Origin: Monomorium pharaonis
Taxonomy: Eukaryota > Arthropoda > Insecta > Hymenoptera > Formicidae
Assembly (NCBI RefSeq): GCF_013373865.1
Contig: NC_050476.1
Coordinates: 15,171,197-15,235,196, forward strand
Direction: 5' to 3'
Length of the DNA stretch: 64,000 nt
Under the pieces are notes generated by a model that saw nothing but the letters and a program-made list of their open reading frames with translations, had not been told where the DNA came from and searched no databases. This document shows positions 1 to 11,071 of this stretch, one piece after another; the first letter of the stretch is position 1, and every line of letters begins with the position of its first letter. A program made the position numbers and the translations under genes.

Positions 1-155
1 ATAAAACAAATTATCTTTTTTAAAGCGAATGAGAAATATCCTATACACCTATCTTGCCAACATATCAAAGGACCCTACAACCAAATAAATAGTCGTGTCG
101 ATAAATTGCTTCTCGTCATTCGAATCAAAACCGCAGATCTTATCGCATCCCGAGG

Positions 156-1629
156 ATGCACACACGCGTCACCGCATTCACATTCTCTATCGTTGCTATC
201 TGTGCCCTTGCGAACGAAAACGAACAAATCGTAAGAAAAACACCAAGTTTGCAATTAATTATCTACAAAAATATAGATATCTCAACGAGGAAATACAATC
301 GTTTCAAACCATCGGCGAATAACGAATTCTTCAAGACTCTATCAGCCTTTTTCAAGAATATTATAAGTTATCAGTGAAATGACCAATGAAACCTTATATC
401 AGATGCGTAAACCACGATGTAAACATGCAGACATTATCACAAATCGGATACGATTGGAAAAAAATGGCCACAAAAACATTTCACGTGGAATTTTCATTTA
501 GTTACGGAACCGATGTTAGATATTGCCCGAGCCGTTTTTAATTTATGGCAAGCCGCATCATCGTTAACATTTAAACGAAATATATCGCATCCAAATATTC
601 TAATATCATGGCGCAACGGCAATCATATGATGCTCGATCCTCGAAATGGCGATGTGTGTACATATCCTTTGGATGGTCGTGAAGAAGTGCTCGCTCATGC
701 TGCTTATCGCACGGGACACGCAAATTACATTTCCGAATACATGTCAACGTTAAGGAAAAATGGCACATTTTTCTAGATAAAACCCCTACGGACACTGAAA
801 GTCTACTGTATGTGCTAACGCATGAGATTGGTCATTCCTTTGGATTACAACACAGACCACACAGATTCCGTAATGTACGCCTACACAACTGGTTATTCTC
901 TCATCCTATTAAACTAAGCAACGAGGACATTCTCAATATTCAAAATCTATACGACAACTCGACAACCGACACATCACCAAAAACACCCACAGCTAACTCG
1001 GAACATTCAGTAATATCAAAAAATGTTCCAAACAATCTATGCGAAATACAATGCATCGATATTACTGTTAAAGAAACGAATGTATATCGCGAGCGAGAAA
1101 TACGTATGGTTAATAAGACTGGATAAAAAATATGATGAACCACTAACACTTTCTAACTATTTGAAATTTCTTCCTTCGCATTATACACGCATTTCAACCT
1201 TGTATCAAACTCCGTTCAGTGATATAATTTTATTCGTGGATAATAAAATTTACAAAGTCAATTATCCGAGCTTCTCGTTGGAACCTGCTTGGCCAAAAAC
1301 GTTTTCAGAATTCGGACTACCCGCAGATGCGAAAATAAACGCCGCGATAAACATTAATTGAGGACGCGTGATATACAACGGATACATGATTGGCGAGGTA
1401 GACAACTGCGCCGGAAGCATCGTTAAATATTATACTACTTAAACGATCTTTCCGGGAATACCACCAAATATTACGTTAGCTTTCCGATACCTCGACGGTA
1501 ACCTGTATTTCGTCTCGCAACAACAATTCTACAAATTCAACGAATTTACGGGGAATGTACTTTCGGCGAGTAAATTTGACGTACAAACCATCGACATCGA
1601 TTGCCCACGATACGGATTATTGCAATAAT
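156..1629 (+). pseudogene. Matrix metalloproteinase (matrixin + hemopexin) pseudogene
   Basis: A secreted zinc endopeptidase of the MMP family, broken by frameshifts. Seen in order across the three plus frames: a signal-peptide-like start (MHTRVTAFTFSIVAICALA) at 156; a cysteine-switch remnant KPRCKHAD near 410, where the family has PRCGxPD; a catalytic-domain stretch at 490-760; the zinc site HEIGHSFGLQH near 822-855; a Met-turn SVMYAY near 870 in another frame; then hemopexin-like repeats at 1090-1620 ending in IDCPRYGLLQ. An in-frame stop at 1627-1629 is followed by about 25 more open codons. At least three frameshifts are needed to read it. No introns are seen over 1.5 kb, unlike animal MMP genes in general, so a retrocopy or a viral source is possible (inference). 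Some large insect DNA viruses carry MMP genes. The family call is firm; the origin is open. Confidence 0.85.
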
Positions 1630-1818
1630 TGTGCGACTTCTTGAACAGATTCACACGAAACTTTACTGCGGTAAACAAGAATGGAGAAATTAACTTTATA
1701 CGCTATTGAGAGAGCAATCTCTTTTAAAAACACATATCCGACACAGAACTCGCACAATCCGTCTACCAAAACGCAACATAAGAGAGCAGAAATAACCAAC
1801 GATGTGTTCAATATTAGC

Positions 1819-2158
1819 TGTTCATTATTCTTTAAACGGTTCATTATTTTCGGTCATTCTCTACAAAAGAGGAAATTATGGTTGTGCTTTTAATTCACAC
1901 GCCTGTGTCCCTTTTGGCCTTATCGACTCGCGATCTACGTAGTTCCCTGACGCTCTCGATAGGTACGCCGGAAGCGGGACACGGGCGCCACGCGCAAGGA
2001 GGGACAATGAACAAAATCAGTCTCGCCTCAGTCATGTCGGCGATAGTTCCTAGACTATTTTAATAAATAAAGATTTATTCATGAGTGATTCCAAACAACA
2101 ATAAAAAAGTGTTTTTATTAAAAACGAACCAGCCCTATCATTGTTCACGTCATGAACA
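1819..2158 (+). repeat. 5' LTR of the BEL/Pao element
   Basis: 340 bp, TGTTCATTATT at the start and GTCATGAACA at the end, so TG...CA termini. It contains AATAAATAAAG near 2062, a likely polyadenylation signal. The same sequence recurs at 7867-8206. Confidence 0.96.
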
Positions 2159-2175
2159 TGGTCCTTCGAGCCGGA
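2159..2175 (+). other. Primer-binding site complementary to tRNA-Tyr
   Basis: The bases TGGTCCTTCGAGCCGGA follow the 5' LTR with no gap. They are complementary to the 3' end of animal tRNA-Tyr (…CCGGCTCGAAGGA plus CCA), recalled from general knowledge of that tRNA. This would prime minus-strand synthesis. Confidence 0.8.
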
Positions 2176-2577
2176 TATTCTACCGGATAACGAGATTGGA
2201 AATACGCAACAGCGATCGGCACAGCGTGACAACATGGCCGCGCCATAACACATCGAGAATAATCATTTTGGGTGCATAATCAGCACAAGGAATACTTTCG
2301 TCGTGCGAAGAATCGCAGGATTGTCGTACGGAAATCAGCAAAATCGCATCTCTCGACAGCAGACAGAGAGAATTTGTTTGTTCGGCATCGCCAAGCGTCT
2401 GTAGTACGCATACACGCAGCCGTGACACACACACACAGTGTCAGATAACACAACGACTGAATCGCGTCATTACGATTCCGGTGCAAGCACTCGCACCACA
2501 CAGGTCAGTCTCCAATCACATTTTCTTTTGTGTTGTTTTTTCGCTCTTAACTTCTGTTCCAGCACTGCCTTATTAAA

Positions 2578-5500
2578 ATGACAGAATTAAGAAAACTTAA
2601 GTACTCGCGTGGAGCATTGAAAGCCACGTTGACGCGGGCGATTACATTCTTAGAGTCAGAAAATGCTCAGCATGCCTTTCTGTCACAACTGCGCGAACGC
2701 AAAAATAAAATCGTGCAAACATGGGATCAATTCAACGATATTCAAAGCTCAATCGAATCAATTGAAGAAGTTGACGACGCTGCAGTACGAATAGAATTTG
2801 AAGAATCATACTTTGGCATTGTCTCAAGATTTGACCAATTAATAATCGATCGTGAAGCCGCTGTTGCACAAGAGACAGGGGCGAATCACCCACAAGTAGC
2901 AGATCAACGTGATCAAGAATATCATTGTCGCTTGCCAAAAATTAATCCTCCGAAATTTGCAGGTGGATATGACGAATGGTATCCGTTCCGTGACACGTTC
3001 TTGTCTATGGTACACAACGTCCGAGCTATCCCGGACATCCAGAAGTTTCTATACTTACGAGGAGCATTAGTGGGCAAAGCTGCGGAAATTATAGAGTCTC
3101 TCGAGGTATCTGCGGCCAATTATCATGAAGCCTGGCAAATGCTCACAATGCGCTACGACAAGAAACGATTGATAATTCAAAAGCACATCCAAGCTATTTT
3201 CGGGTTATCTGTTCTTACAAAAGAAAATCACACAGCATTACGAGAGCTCTGCGATAGCATTTTGAAGCACGTGCGGGCGTTAAAGGCAATAGGACGTCCG
3301 ACCGACCAATGGGGAGACCTACTTGTTTATTTGATCACGAGTAAGCTTGATACGGTCACTAACAAAGCATGGGAGGACAGCCTCGTCGAAGTGGAGTATC
3401 CGACTCTGAAAGCATTAATGGAATTTCTAGATCGACGTTGTAATACACTAGAAATCATTCAAAAGAAAGCTCAGCCAAGTAGTGCCATCTCTAATACAGA
3501 TAAACAACGACCTCAAAAGGTATCATCAAACGTAGCGACTCACAAGAGAGAGTGCCCTATTTGCCATGGTGAACATTTCACATTTGCGTGCGAATCTTTA
3601 TCGAGGATGTCAATATCTGATCGCATTGTTGCGGTAAAAGGCAGCAGATTATGCATAAATTGTCTAAGATCGGGACATCGAGCCAAAGATTGTACTTCTG
3701 GAGGATGCAAGAAGTGCAGCAAGAAGCATAACACGCTATTACATATCGAAACGTCAGTTAATTCACAAGAGACGTCGCAAGGGGATTCGAAATCGCCCAC
3801 GACAACTACAACAGACGACAAGAAGTTAACTCTCACATCCCTTTCTTCGAGCAACGCTGATTGCGATGACTTCAAAAAACATGCCTGGTTATCCACAGCC
3901 ATTATCAAGATATTGAATCGTGACAATAAGAAGGTAACATGTAGAGCCCTACTAGACGCCGGCTCTCAATCGAACTTCATAACGAGGTCCTTAGCGCAAC
4001 GATTAGGACTCGAACTTCAAAATGTAAATGTTCCAGTCGTAGGTGTCAATCAAGTAACCAGTCATGTTCGAGACATGGTCAAGGTATCCATTTATTCAAG
4101 ACTCTACGATTATCAAAGAAATCTTGATTGTCTGGTTTTGAGACAAATAACTGATCGGATTCCCTCATCTCACGCTGATGATTACAACATTAACATTCCG
4201 GCAAATTTGCGTCTTGCCGATCCGAATTTCTACATCCCAGGAGGAATCGATCTATTTTTGGGAGCTGATGTTTTTTGGAACATTTTATGCGTCGGACAAA
4301 TTAAAGATACATCATTGCATCCTGTTTTGCAAAAGACTTTATTCGGATGGATCCTAGGTGGAACAATTGCAGCAAAGGCACATGCGAGTACCAACAGCGG
4401 CGGCGCAACAATGTGCAACTTGATTACGAATCAGGAACTTGACCAAAGTCTTCCCAAATTCTGGGAAGGCGAACAATGTAGCGAGCGTCCTAATCTCACA
4501 CATGAGGAGAAGCTTTGCGAAGAACACTTTGCCAAAACGACTCGCAGGAGTATGGATGGCCAATTCATCGTGCGACTGCCCTTCAGGGAGAACATGCTCG
4601 AACAGCTTGGAGAATCTAAAGCAACAGTGCAAAAGCGATTTTACGCATTAGAACGAAGACTACAAAGGGACTCCGATTTGAAGATGAAATACACACAGTT
4701 TCTCAAGGAATATATAGAACTCGGGCACATGGAAAAGGTCAAGGATTCTGTGGTGGCAGAGCCCGGGTATTATCTGCCCCATCATCCTGTGTTTAAAGAT
4801 GCGAGCCAGACCACGAAATGCAGGGTTGTCTTCGATGCTTCTTGTAAGACATCCACAGGTGTCTCTTTAAATGATATACTTATGGTTGGTCCGGTACTGC
4901 AACCGGAATTATTGGACATCATATTAAGATTTCGCACTTGGCAATTCGTCGTGACCGCCGACGTGGAAAAAATGTACAGACAAGTACTGGTCGAAAAGGC
5001 ACAAAGAAGCTATCAACGCATTTTATGGAGAGAGGATCCCTTCGAAGATCTTGCCGTTTATCAACTAAACACTGTCACGTATGGAACAGCCTCAGCCTCC
5101 TACTTGGCAACTCGGGCGTTGCAAGAAATTGCTCACATAAAACAAAAGGAATATCCAACAGGATCATCCACAATATTATCAGATTTTTACGTTGATGATC
5201 TCGTGACGGGCGCAGACTGTCTGGATCAATTATCTAATATTTGCAAGGAAGTAATATGTGTATTAGCACAGGCGGGCTTCAATTTGAGGAAGTGGGCGTC
5301 AAACGCTCCGGCGTTACTAATGGAACTTCCGAAATCGTTATCAGATTCAATTGCAATTCTAAACAAGGATGACAGACTATCAACTCTTGGACTACAATGG
5401 CATTCCAACAATGACATGCTACATTACGAAGTAAAGGAACAATTCTCGAAGTCTGTCACCAAGCGAATCATACTGGCAAACATAGCACGTTTATTTGATC

Positions 5501-7761
5501 CTCTGGGATTACTCGGCCCAGTTATCGTAACGGCAAAAATTTTGATACAACGCCTTTGGCAGCTTAAAATTGAATGGGATGAAACAGTACCCCTTGATAT
5601 TCAAACGAAGTGGCGTTCTTACGAGGCTCAATTGCCCGCTTTAAATGGATTTAGCATTCCACGGAAAGTTGTTGGAAGCGCGCAACCGCGCTCAGTAGAA
5701 TTACATGGCTTTTGTGACGCCAGCACAGAAGCATATGGCGCCTGCGTTTACGTTAAAACGAGTGTACACGATCATCACGAAGTTCACTTGCTGTGTGCAA
5801 AATCACGGGTGGCACCGGCCAAAAGTACAACCTTGCCCAGACTGGAATTGTGTGCAGCGCATTTGCTGGCTCAACTAACAAAAAGAATAAGGGACATTAT
5901 TCCCGTGAAAATTGATAAAACTTATTACTGGTCTGACTCCATGATCGCACTAGCATGGATTCGCTCTGACTCAAGACGATGGAGTGTCTTTGTATCAAAT
6001 CGTGTGGGACAGATTCAAGAGTCAACCGATCCACATTCTTGGAATCATGTAAAAACTAAAGATAACCCAGCGGATGCTATTTCTAGAGGCGTTACGCCAC
6101 TGCAGCTAATTCAGTCTCAGCTTTGGTGGAATGGGCCTGCATGGCTTACTCTCGACCGCAATCATTGGGAAGTTGATTCTACAACGTCATTATCAGTGAA
6201 GGATCTTCCAGAAATTCGCAAGACTGCCCTGATCACCACTAAGCCTTTTGAAGAATGGAGCATTTTTCACACGATCTCCTCTTTGCAGCGCTTGCGTCGA
6301 GTCGCAGCTTATATACTACGATTCATCAACAATATGAGAACTTCTAAGGAAAACAGAAATGTCGGCTTCTTGACAGCTACTGAGCTGAACAGTGCAATAC
6401 TACGTCTTGCCAAAATAATTCAAGGATATTCCTTTTCAGCTGAGATCAAGGCTCTACAAAATCAAAAGGCAATACCTCACGACAGCAAGTTGCTTGGGCT
6501 TTCACCTTTCATGGACTCTGGTGGCATCATAAGGGTGGGAGGAAGACTATCGCATTCGTATCTTCCTTACCAAACAAAGCATCCCATCGTTTTGCCAACA
6601 AGACATCCTTTCACTAAAATGCTCATTATTCACGAGCATCAAAGATTACTTCATGCGGGGCCACAGGCAACACTGGCTTCACTACGACAACGCTTCTGGC
6701 CAATTTTAGGAAGAAGCGCTGTCAGACATGTTACTCGTAGCTGTTTGAGATGTTTTCGGACTTCACCTAAAGCAAGCCCGTTAATCATGGCAAATCTTCC
6801 ACCTTCGAGAGTCTCACTGTCTCGCCCATTTTTGCATTGTGGCATTGATTATGCCGGGCCATTCATGATCAGAGACTCAAAGAAGCGTAACTCCAAGAGT
6901 TCAAAGGCATACATAGCTGTATTTGTATGCATGGCTTGCAAAGCCATACACCTCGAGTTAGTGATGGACCTATCAACCGAAGCATTCCTGAACGCTTTCA
7001 AGAGATTCATATCTAGAAGAGGCAAACCAACGGATCTTTACACAGACAACGGAACCAACTTTGTTGGTGCATCCAGGGAACTGAAGGAATTGCGTCAAGT
7101 CGTCTTCAAGGAACTTCAGCAGAAGACCGTTCTGGATTTCTTAGCGCAAGAAGAAATAAGGTGGCATTTCAATCCCCCTTTGGCGCCCCACTTTGGAGGC
7201 ATTTGGGAGGCCGCCGTTAAGGCCATGAAAACTCACCTAAAAAGAATCGCCGGAAACGCATTGCTAAACTATGACGAGATGGAAACGTTGCTTACACAAA
7301 TAGAGGCAGTGCTCAACTCCCGTCCTATTGTGCCCTTATCAGCTGATCCTAACGACAACGCATCTCTCACTCCCGCACATTTTCTTATTGGAGATAGCCT
7401 TACTGCTCCAGTGGAGCCTACTTTATTAGACGTCAAGGAAAACCGCCTCTCAAGGTGGCAACGAGTTACTCAAATGCGGCAACACTTTTGGAAGAGGTGG
7501 TCGAATGACTATCTTAACGAACTTCAGCAGCGTACGAAGTGGAAAACTGGAGGTCCCTCTTTGAAGCCAGGTCAATTGGTAATCGTACGAGAAGACGCCA
7601 CCCCTCCACTGTGTTGGCCATTAGCACGTGTTAAGGAAGTACACCCAAGTTCTGATGGCGTCGTGCGCTCTGCTACGATCCAAACCAGCAAGGGCCTCTA
7701 CAAAAGGCCAGCGACACGTTTATGCCCTCTACCCTTCGATAATGAGGATTCGGGCAACTGA
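2578..7761 (+). CDS. BEL/Pao gag-pol polyprotein (1727 aa, intact)
   Basis: Single open frame for capsid and replication enzymes of the retrotransposon. Approximate domains: N-terminal coiled region (1-110); gag-like DUF1759 region starting LPKINPPKFAGGYDEW (115-290); Cys/His knuckles including CPICHGEHFTFAC and CINCLRSGHRAKDC (325-390); aspartic protease with LLDAGSQSNF (about 457); reverse transcriptase with RVVFDASC, TADVEKMYRQV and the YVDD box (about 870); RNase H with GFCDAS; integrase with an HHCC finger (HEHQRLLHAG…CLRCF), then D in CGIDYAGPF, D in YTDNGTNFVG and E in PHFGGIWEAA (about 1421-1541); C-terminal DUF5641-like tail. Length is usual for BEL/Pao. The ATG follows about 420 bp of leader after the LTR. 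No stops or frameshifts are present. Confidence 0.96.
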   Translation: MTELRKLKYSRGALKATLTRAITFLESENAQHAFLSQLRERKNKIVQTWDQFNDIQSSIESIEEVDDAAVRIEFEESYFGIVSRFDQLIIDREAAVAQETGANHPQVADQRDQEYHCRLPKINPPKFAGGYDEWYPFRDTFLSMVHNVRAIPDIQKFLYLRGALVGKAAEIIESLEVSAANYHEAWQMLTMRYDKKRLIIQKHIQAIFGLSVLTKENHTALRELCDSILKHVRALKAIGRPTDQWGDLLVYLITSKLDTVTNKAWEDSLVEVEYPTLKALMEFLDRRCNTLEIIQKKAQPSSAISNTDKQRPQKVSSNVATHKRECPICHGEHFTFACESLSRMSISDRIVAVKGSRLCINCLRSGHRAKDCTSGGCKKCSKKHNTLLHIETSVNSQETSQGDSKSPTTTTTDDKKLTLTSLSSSNADCDDFKKHAWLSTAIIKILNRDNKKVTCRALLDAGSQSNFITRSLAQRLGLELQNVNVPVVGVNQVTSHVRDMVKVSIYSRLYDYQRNLDCLVLRQITDRIPSSHADDYNINIPANLRLADPNFYIPGGIDLFLGADVFWNILCVGQIKDTSLHPVLQKTLFGWILGGTIAAKAHASTNSGGATMCNLITNQELDQSLPKFWEGEQCSERPNLTHEEKLCEEHFAKTTRRSMDGQFIVRLPFRENMLEQLGESKATVQKRFYALERRLQRDSDLKMKYTQFLKEYIELGHMEKVKDSVVAEPGYYLPHHPVFKDASQTTKCRVVFDASCKTSTGVSLNDILMVGPVLQPELLDIILRFRTWQFVVTADVEKMYRQVLVEKAQRSYQRILWREDPFEDLAVYQLNTVTYGTASASYLATRALQEIAHIKQKEYPTGSSTILSDFYVDDLVTGADCLDQLSNICKEVICVLAQAGFNLRKWASNAPALLMELPKSLSDSIAILNKDDRLSTLGLQWHSNNDMLHYEVKEQFSKSVTKRIILANIARLFDPLGLLGPVIVTAKILIQRLWQLKIEWDETVPLDIQTKWRSYEAQLPALNGFSIPRKVVGSAQPRSVELHGFCDASTEAYGACVYVKTSVHDHHEVHLLCAKSRVAPAKSTTLPRLELCAAHLLAQLTKRIRDIIPVKIDKTYYWSDSMIALAWIRSDSRRWSVFVSNRVGQIQESTDPHSWNHVKTKDNPADAISRGVTPLQLIQSQLWWNGPAWLTLDRNHWEVDSTTSLSVKDLPEIRKTALITTKPFEEWSIFHTISSLQRLRRVAAYILRFINNMRTSKENRNVGFLTATELNSAILRLAKIIQGYSFSAEIKALQNQKAIPHDSKLLGLSPFMDSGGIIRVGGRLSHSYLPYQTKHPIVLPTRHPFTKMLIIHEHQRLLHAGPQATLASLRQRFWPILGRSAVRHVTRSCLRCFRTSPKASPLIMANLPPSRVSLSRPFLHCGIDYAGPFMIRDSKKRNSKSSKAYIAVFVCMACKAIHLELVMDLSTEAFLNAFKRFISRRGKPTDLYTDNGTNFVGASRELKELRQVVFKELQQKTVLDFLAQEEIRWHFNPPLAPHFGGIWEAAVKAMKTHLKRIAGNALLNYDEMETLLTQIEAVLNSRPIVPLSADPNDNASLTPAHFLIGDSLTAPVEPTLLDVKENRLSRWQRVTQMRQHFWKRWSNDYLNELQQRTKWKTGGPSLKPGQLVIVREDATPPLCWPLARVKEVHPSSDGVVRSATIQTSKGLYKRPATRLCPLPFDNEDSGN

Positions 7762-7866
7762 CAATCCATTCGGATTTGTATTTACTTTATTATTCCAATT
7801 AATTATAGCGTTTCATATTTTTCTTTCATTTTTTATTGAAAATTACTATTTCCAAGGCGGCCGGCC

Positions 7867-8206
7867 TGTTCATTATTCTTTAAACGGTTCATTATTTTCG
7901 GTCATTCTCTACAAAAGAGGAAATTATGGTTGTGCTTTTAATTCACACGCCTGTGTCCCTTTTGGCCTTATCGACTCGCGATCTACGTAGTTCCCTGACG
8001 CTCTCGATAGGTACGCCGGAAGCGGGACACGGGCGCCACGCGCAAGGAGGGACAATGAACAAAATCAGTCTCGCCTCAGTCATGTCGGCGATAGTTCCTA
8101 GACTATTTTAATAAATAAAGATTTATTCATGAGTGATTCCAAACAACAATAAAAAAGTGTTTTTATTAAAAACGAACCAGCCCTATCATTGTTCACGTCA
8201 TGAACA
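7867..8206 (+). repeat. 3' LTR of the BEL/Pao element
   Basis: Same 340 bp as the 5' LTR. A purine/GC-rich stretch, CAAGGCGGCCGGCC, lies just upstream at 7853-7866, where the polypurine tract should be. The target duplication TTAGC follows at 8207-8211. Confidence 0.96.
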
Positions 8207-8376
8207 TTAGCGGAACAACACGATACATTTGACGATGGTAGAAATAAACGAAAAAATTCGGATTATACGAGCGATGAAAATCTAAAAAAGAAACAAGTAC
8301 CATTATCTTATTTCTAGAACATTATTTTTCACGATAAATGAAATAAGATAACGCTCCTTATAGATTTAGCATTGTC

Positions 8377-8864
8377 GAAGCCCGATACGAACCTTCTCCT
8401 CGTTGATGAGACAGTACACGTTAATCAAATACTGGATACAAATTTCTAGACATCGCATCAGCATCGTCGTGAAGTCTCCGTCGTCGTATGTGAACATCGT
8501 TCTCGGAGATTGTCACGGTAAAGAAATCTCTTTAAAGAATTTTTTAATCGAGAACTGAAGAGAACTAATGAAATTGAAACCTATGATACTATCGGCTCTC
8601 CGATCGAATGATGGCGAGAACAGGACGGAAATACTTAAAATAGGCAACATTGTTATACCCGTCGGAAAAATAAATAATCTACCAATTTTGCGTCTGGAAC
8701 ATTCATCGGCTCGTATAGTTTTGTCGCTTTCCACCGTAATTGTTATGTATCGTTATGTCAATCACGATTACTGCATCAGTCGCATTGCCAGGGGACTCAA
8801 CTTGGTCACGAAAAACGTCGAAATTCAAGACGCTTCATGGACATTCCGCAGCCAACGCGGATAA
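8377..8864 (+). pseudogene. Decayed homologue of the Polinton 37-kb gene
   Basis: Function unknown. One frame from 8403 to 8864 reads through a single TGA at 8556-8558. It contains SYVNIVLGDCHG (about 8484-8519), which lines up with SYVEILLGDNRG in the Polinton gene at 37106-37844. Flanking residues line up too: ARYEPSPR (in another frame, about 8380-8400) against PRYIPRI, RQYTL against RRYAL, and a later hydrophobic block LSLSTVIVMYRYVNHDYC against MKPSTLLFLYELEDCVDYV. So one frameshift and one nonsense codon separate it from an open gene. Similarity is distant, pointing to a different element or virus lineage rather than a recent copy. With the nearby MMP pseudogene it suggests an old DNA-virus or Polinton-like insertion (inference). 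Confidence 0.55.
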
Positions 8865-9377
8865 CTTAGCAGACCGTGCGCGCGTGATTTGCGAAAGCGA
8901 ACATTACAATAACAAAGACATTGTTGATTGTGAACTGACCGTTCTGTTTCGGATTTCATTAAGAAATATATGTATTATTTGTGGCAAATAAAATTTGTTT
9001 CTTTCCTGAAAAAAATGTAATAACTTTATTTTCTCCTAACACACAAAACGACAACTGCCTTTTTTTCCAGAATTCTAATCCACTTCTACACGAATATAAA
9101 CCGCAAGATAGTGCGCGTGTGACTTTATATTTCGACGGGGCAATTATTTCTCCGTCTGTCTCTTTCTCCCATTACAATTGCAGTGATGAGATTAGGAAAA
9201 AATAAAATACACTTTCCTTTTTTTATCTTGCACGCATATGTTTTACTTCTCTTTTAATTTGCAAGACATATAGTACAATATATGTACATTACGAGACATA
9301 TACATTCTCGAAATCGCGATTACAATTATTGCGCACATGTATCGCTCGTAAATTTATGCACATATTGTAATTATTTT
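8865..9377. other. No gene recognised
   Basis: Moderately AT-rich. Short open stretches exist but none has convincing coding character or a motif I recognise. Confidence 0.4.
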
Positions 9378-10317
9378 TTAGTCGGAATTACAGAACACGT
9401 AGATTCTTTTTTTCTTTCTCTGTCTTCATCCGATGCAATCACAACGACCTTATCGCTCTCGATCAATTCGTCCGTACGTTTTCTCTTCCGGTAATCCGTG
9501 ATCCGGAAAAAAAATTACCAACACTTTTGTACATATCACGCACCTCCTTCACAACTCCAGAAATAGACGTCAAGTCATTCGCCACAACATCAAAAATGAC
9601 TAACGCAATATTTGCGACTTACAGTTAAGGAATAAAGAAATTGCGCTCGCAAATTTGAATATTTCCACCAATCGGACTTGTCTCTATTTTTTATATCATT
9701 AACGTCGTAAACGCTCACGCGTACCAAACACTGTCCATCCTAGCCATCCTCATCAAAAAAACTCACCCATCCTTTACCCTCGTTATATTCTGAGCAATTA
9801 ATTCTACGCCCTAACCAACGACAGACTCGAATATAGCGTCAAGACCCTGCGTCTTCTCCACGTCTCGCCTTGTCCCTCCACCTCCTACGCTTGAACATCC
9901 GATTGCGTTACAATATTATCCATCTGTGCAAAATATCTCAAAAATTCCTTCACCTATTTGTTGTACGCATCTTCAACATACTCATAACCATTCGAGCGTA
10001 CAAATCGTTAGAAATATTACGCCGAAGAAAGTTATGCATCTCCGAACATACAGAATCCAAGCGGCCCTTCGCAACTCAAACTTATAAATCTCTTTCATCA
10101 TACATTTCATCTCCGAGCCCTCGCGAACATGACGTATCTCGAGAGTTCCGTTCTTTGTTATGCAACTCGATACAGCTGCAATACAAATCCTAATATTTCG
10201 CGTCGTTGAAGTCGACGCGTCCCATATCTTGGTCAGTAAATCGGTCAACGAAAGATAAGTAGCTGAATCTACAGCGTTGCCCTCACCGGTCGTTGCGACA
10301 TCCATATCTTTTTTCAA
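9378..10317 (-). pseudogene. Decayed coding sequence of unknown family
   Basis: Not recognised. On the minus strand a 111-aa frame starts at 10317 (MKKDMDVATTGEGNAVDSAT) and ends in a hydrophobic segment (CITFFGVIFLTICTLEW). Further down, coding-like stretches in shifting frames include GKGWVSFFDEDG and SDWWKYSNLRAQFLYSL (about 9640-9790), ALVIFDVVANDLTSISGVV (about 9570-9620) and a basic/acidic tail RKRKRTDELIESDK ending near 9380. Several frameshifts and stops interrupt it. Position beside the MMP and 8.4-kb pseudogenes suggests they form one degraded insertion (inference). It could also be two short genes. Confidence 0.35.
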
Positions 10318-11071
10318 TATCTAACAAAAATTTACACATTTAAATATGATAAAATAAATATCAATCGTTTGATTTTCATACCTTCAATATATACTCAACA
10401 ACAGTCAATCCACACATTTCAATTACGACTGAGCAAAAATAATGCTCAGAATACGACGAGATGGCAAAACAGAAAAAAAATCGTCCGTCTCTGGTTTAAT
10501 TTAGAACACGCATTATTTCTACATCGAAACCGCGTGCGAAACCGCAAAACGAACAAAAATAACTCGCCATGCGAAATATAATGTAAGATAAACGTCACGA
10601 TCTACGACTTAATTGGCCGCAAAAACAAATAATTCTCATCCTCGTTTTCTGTAGCATAATCCACTAAGGACTCTCGTTCACGAACTCCATCACGGATTCT
10701 AGCCCTCTCCTCCACACGTCCGGGAGAGAGGGCAACGATTACGTCTCGAACCTAGTGGTTAGATCTACTTTGCCCCTCCAAGAAATATTCCTCCCACACC
10801 CCCGCGACCCACCGATTGTCCCATGATGCAAATAGAATCCCTTTATTTATCCTACTAAAATTAAATTTTAATTTTGTGTTAGTCAAATTGGTGGTTTACT
10901 TACCTTTCGTTTATTGAAATACTTAATTGAAATACTTTTTTACGCAAAGGTATTACGTGTATAAAGGATTATAAGTACCTATATAATTCAGATTTATACT
11001 TAATTTTAATATTTCAGCATACTTCAATTTAATCTATATAATGTGATACTTTTACTTATGATAACTTTCAG
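10318..11071. other. No gene recognised
   Basis: AT-rich with a short pyrimidine-rich GC island near 10680-10830. The last bases (ataactttcag) look like a splice acceptor for the transposase remnant that follows. Confidence 0.4.

Larger units (their letters stand above)
1819..8206 (+). mobile_element. Complete BEL/Pao LTR retrotransposon
   Basis: 6388-bp element with two 340-bp LTRs, a primer-binding site directly after the 5' LTR, one long gag-pol frame, and a 5-bp target duplication TTAGC at 1814-1818 and 8207-8211. I saw no difference between the LTRs on reading them side by side, and the polyprotein is uninterrupted, so insertion was recent and the copy could be competent (inference). 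The domain order protease-RT-RNase H-integrase with YVDD fits BEL/Pao. It separates the MMP pseudogene from another decayed virus-like gene. Confidence 0.97.
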
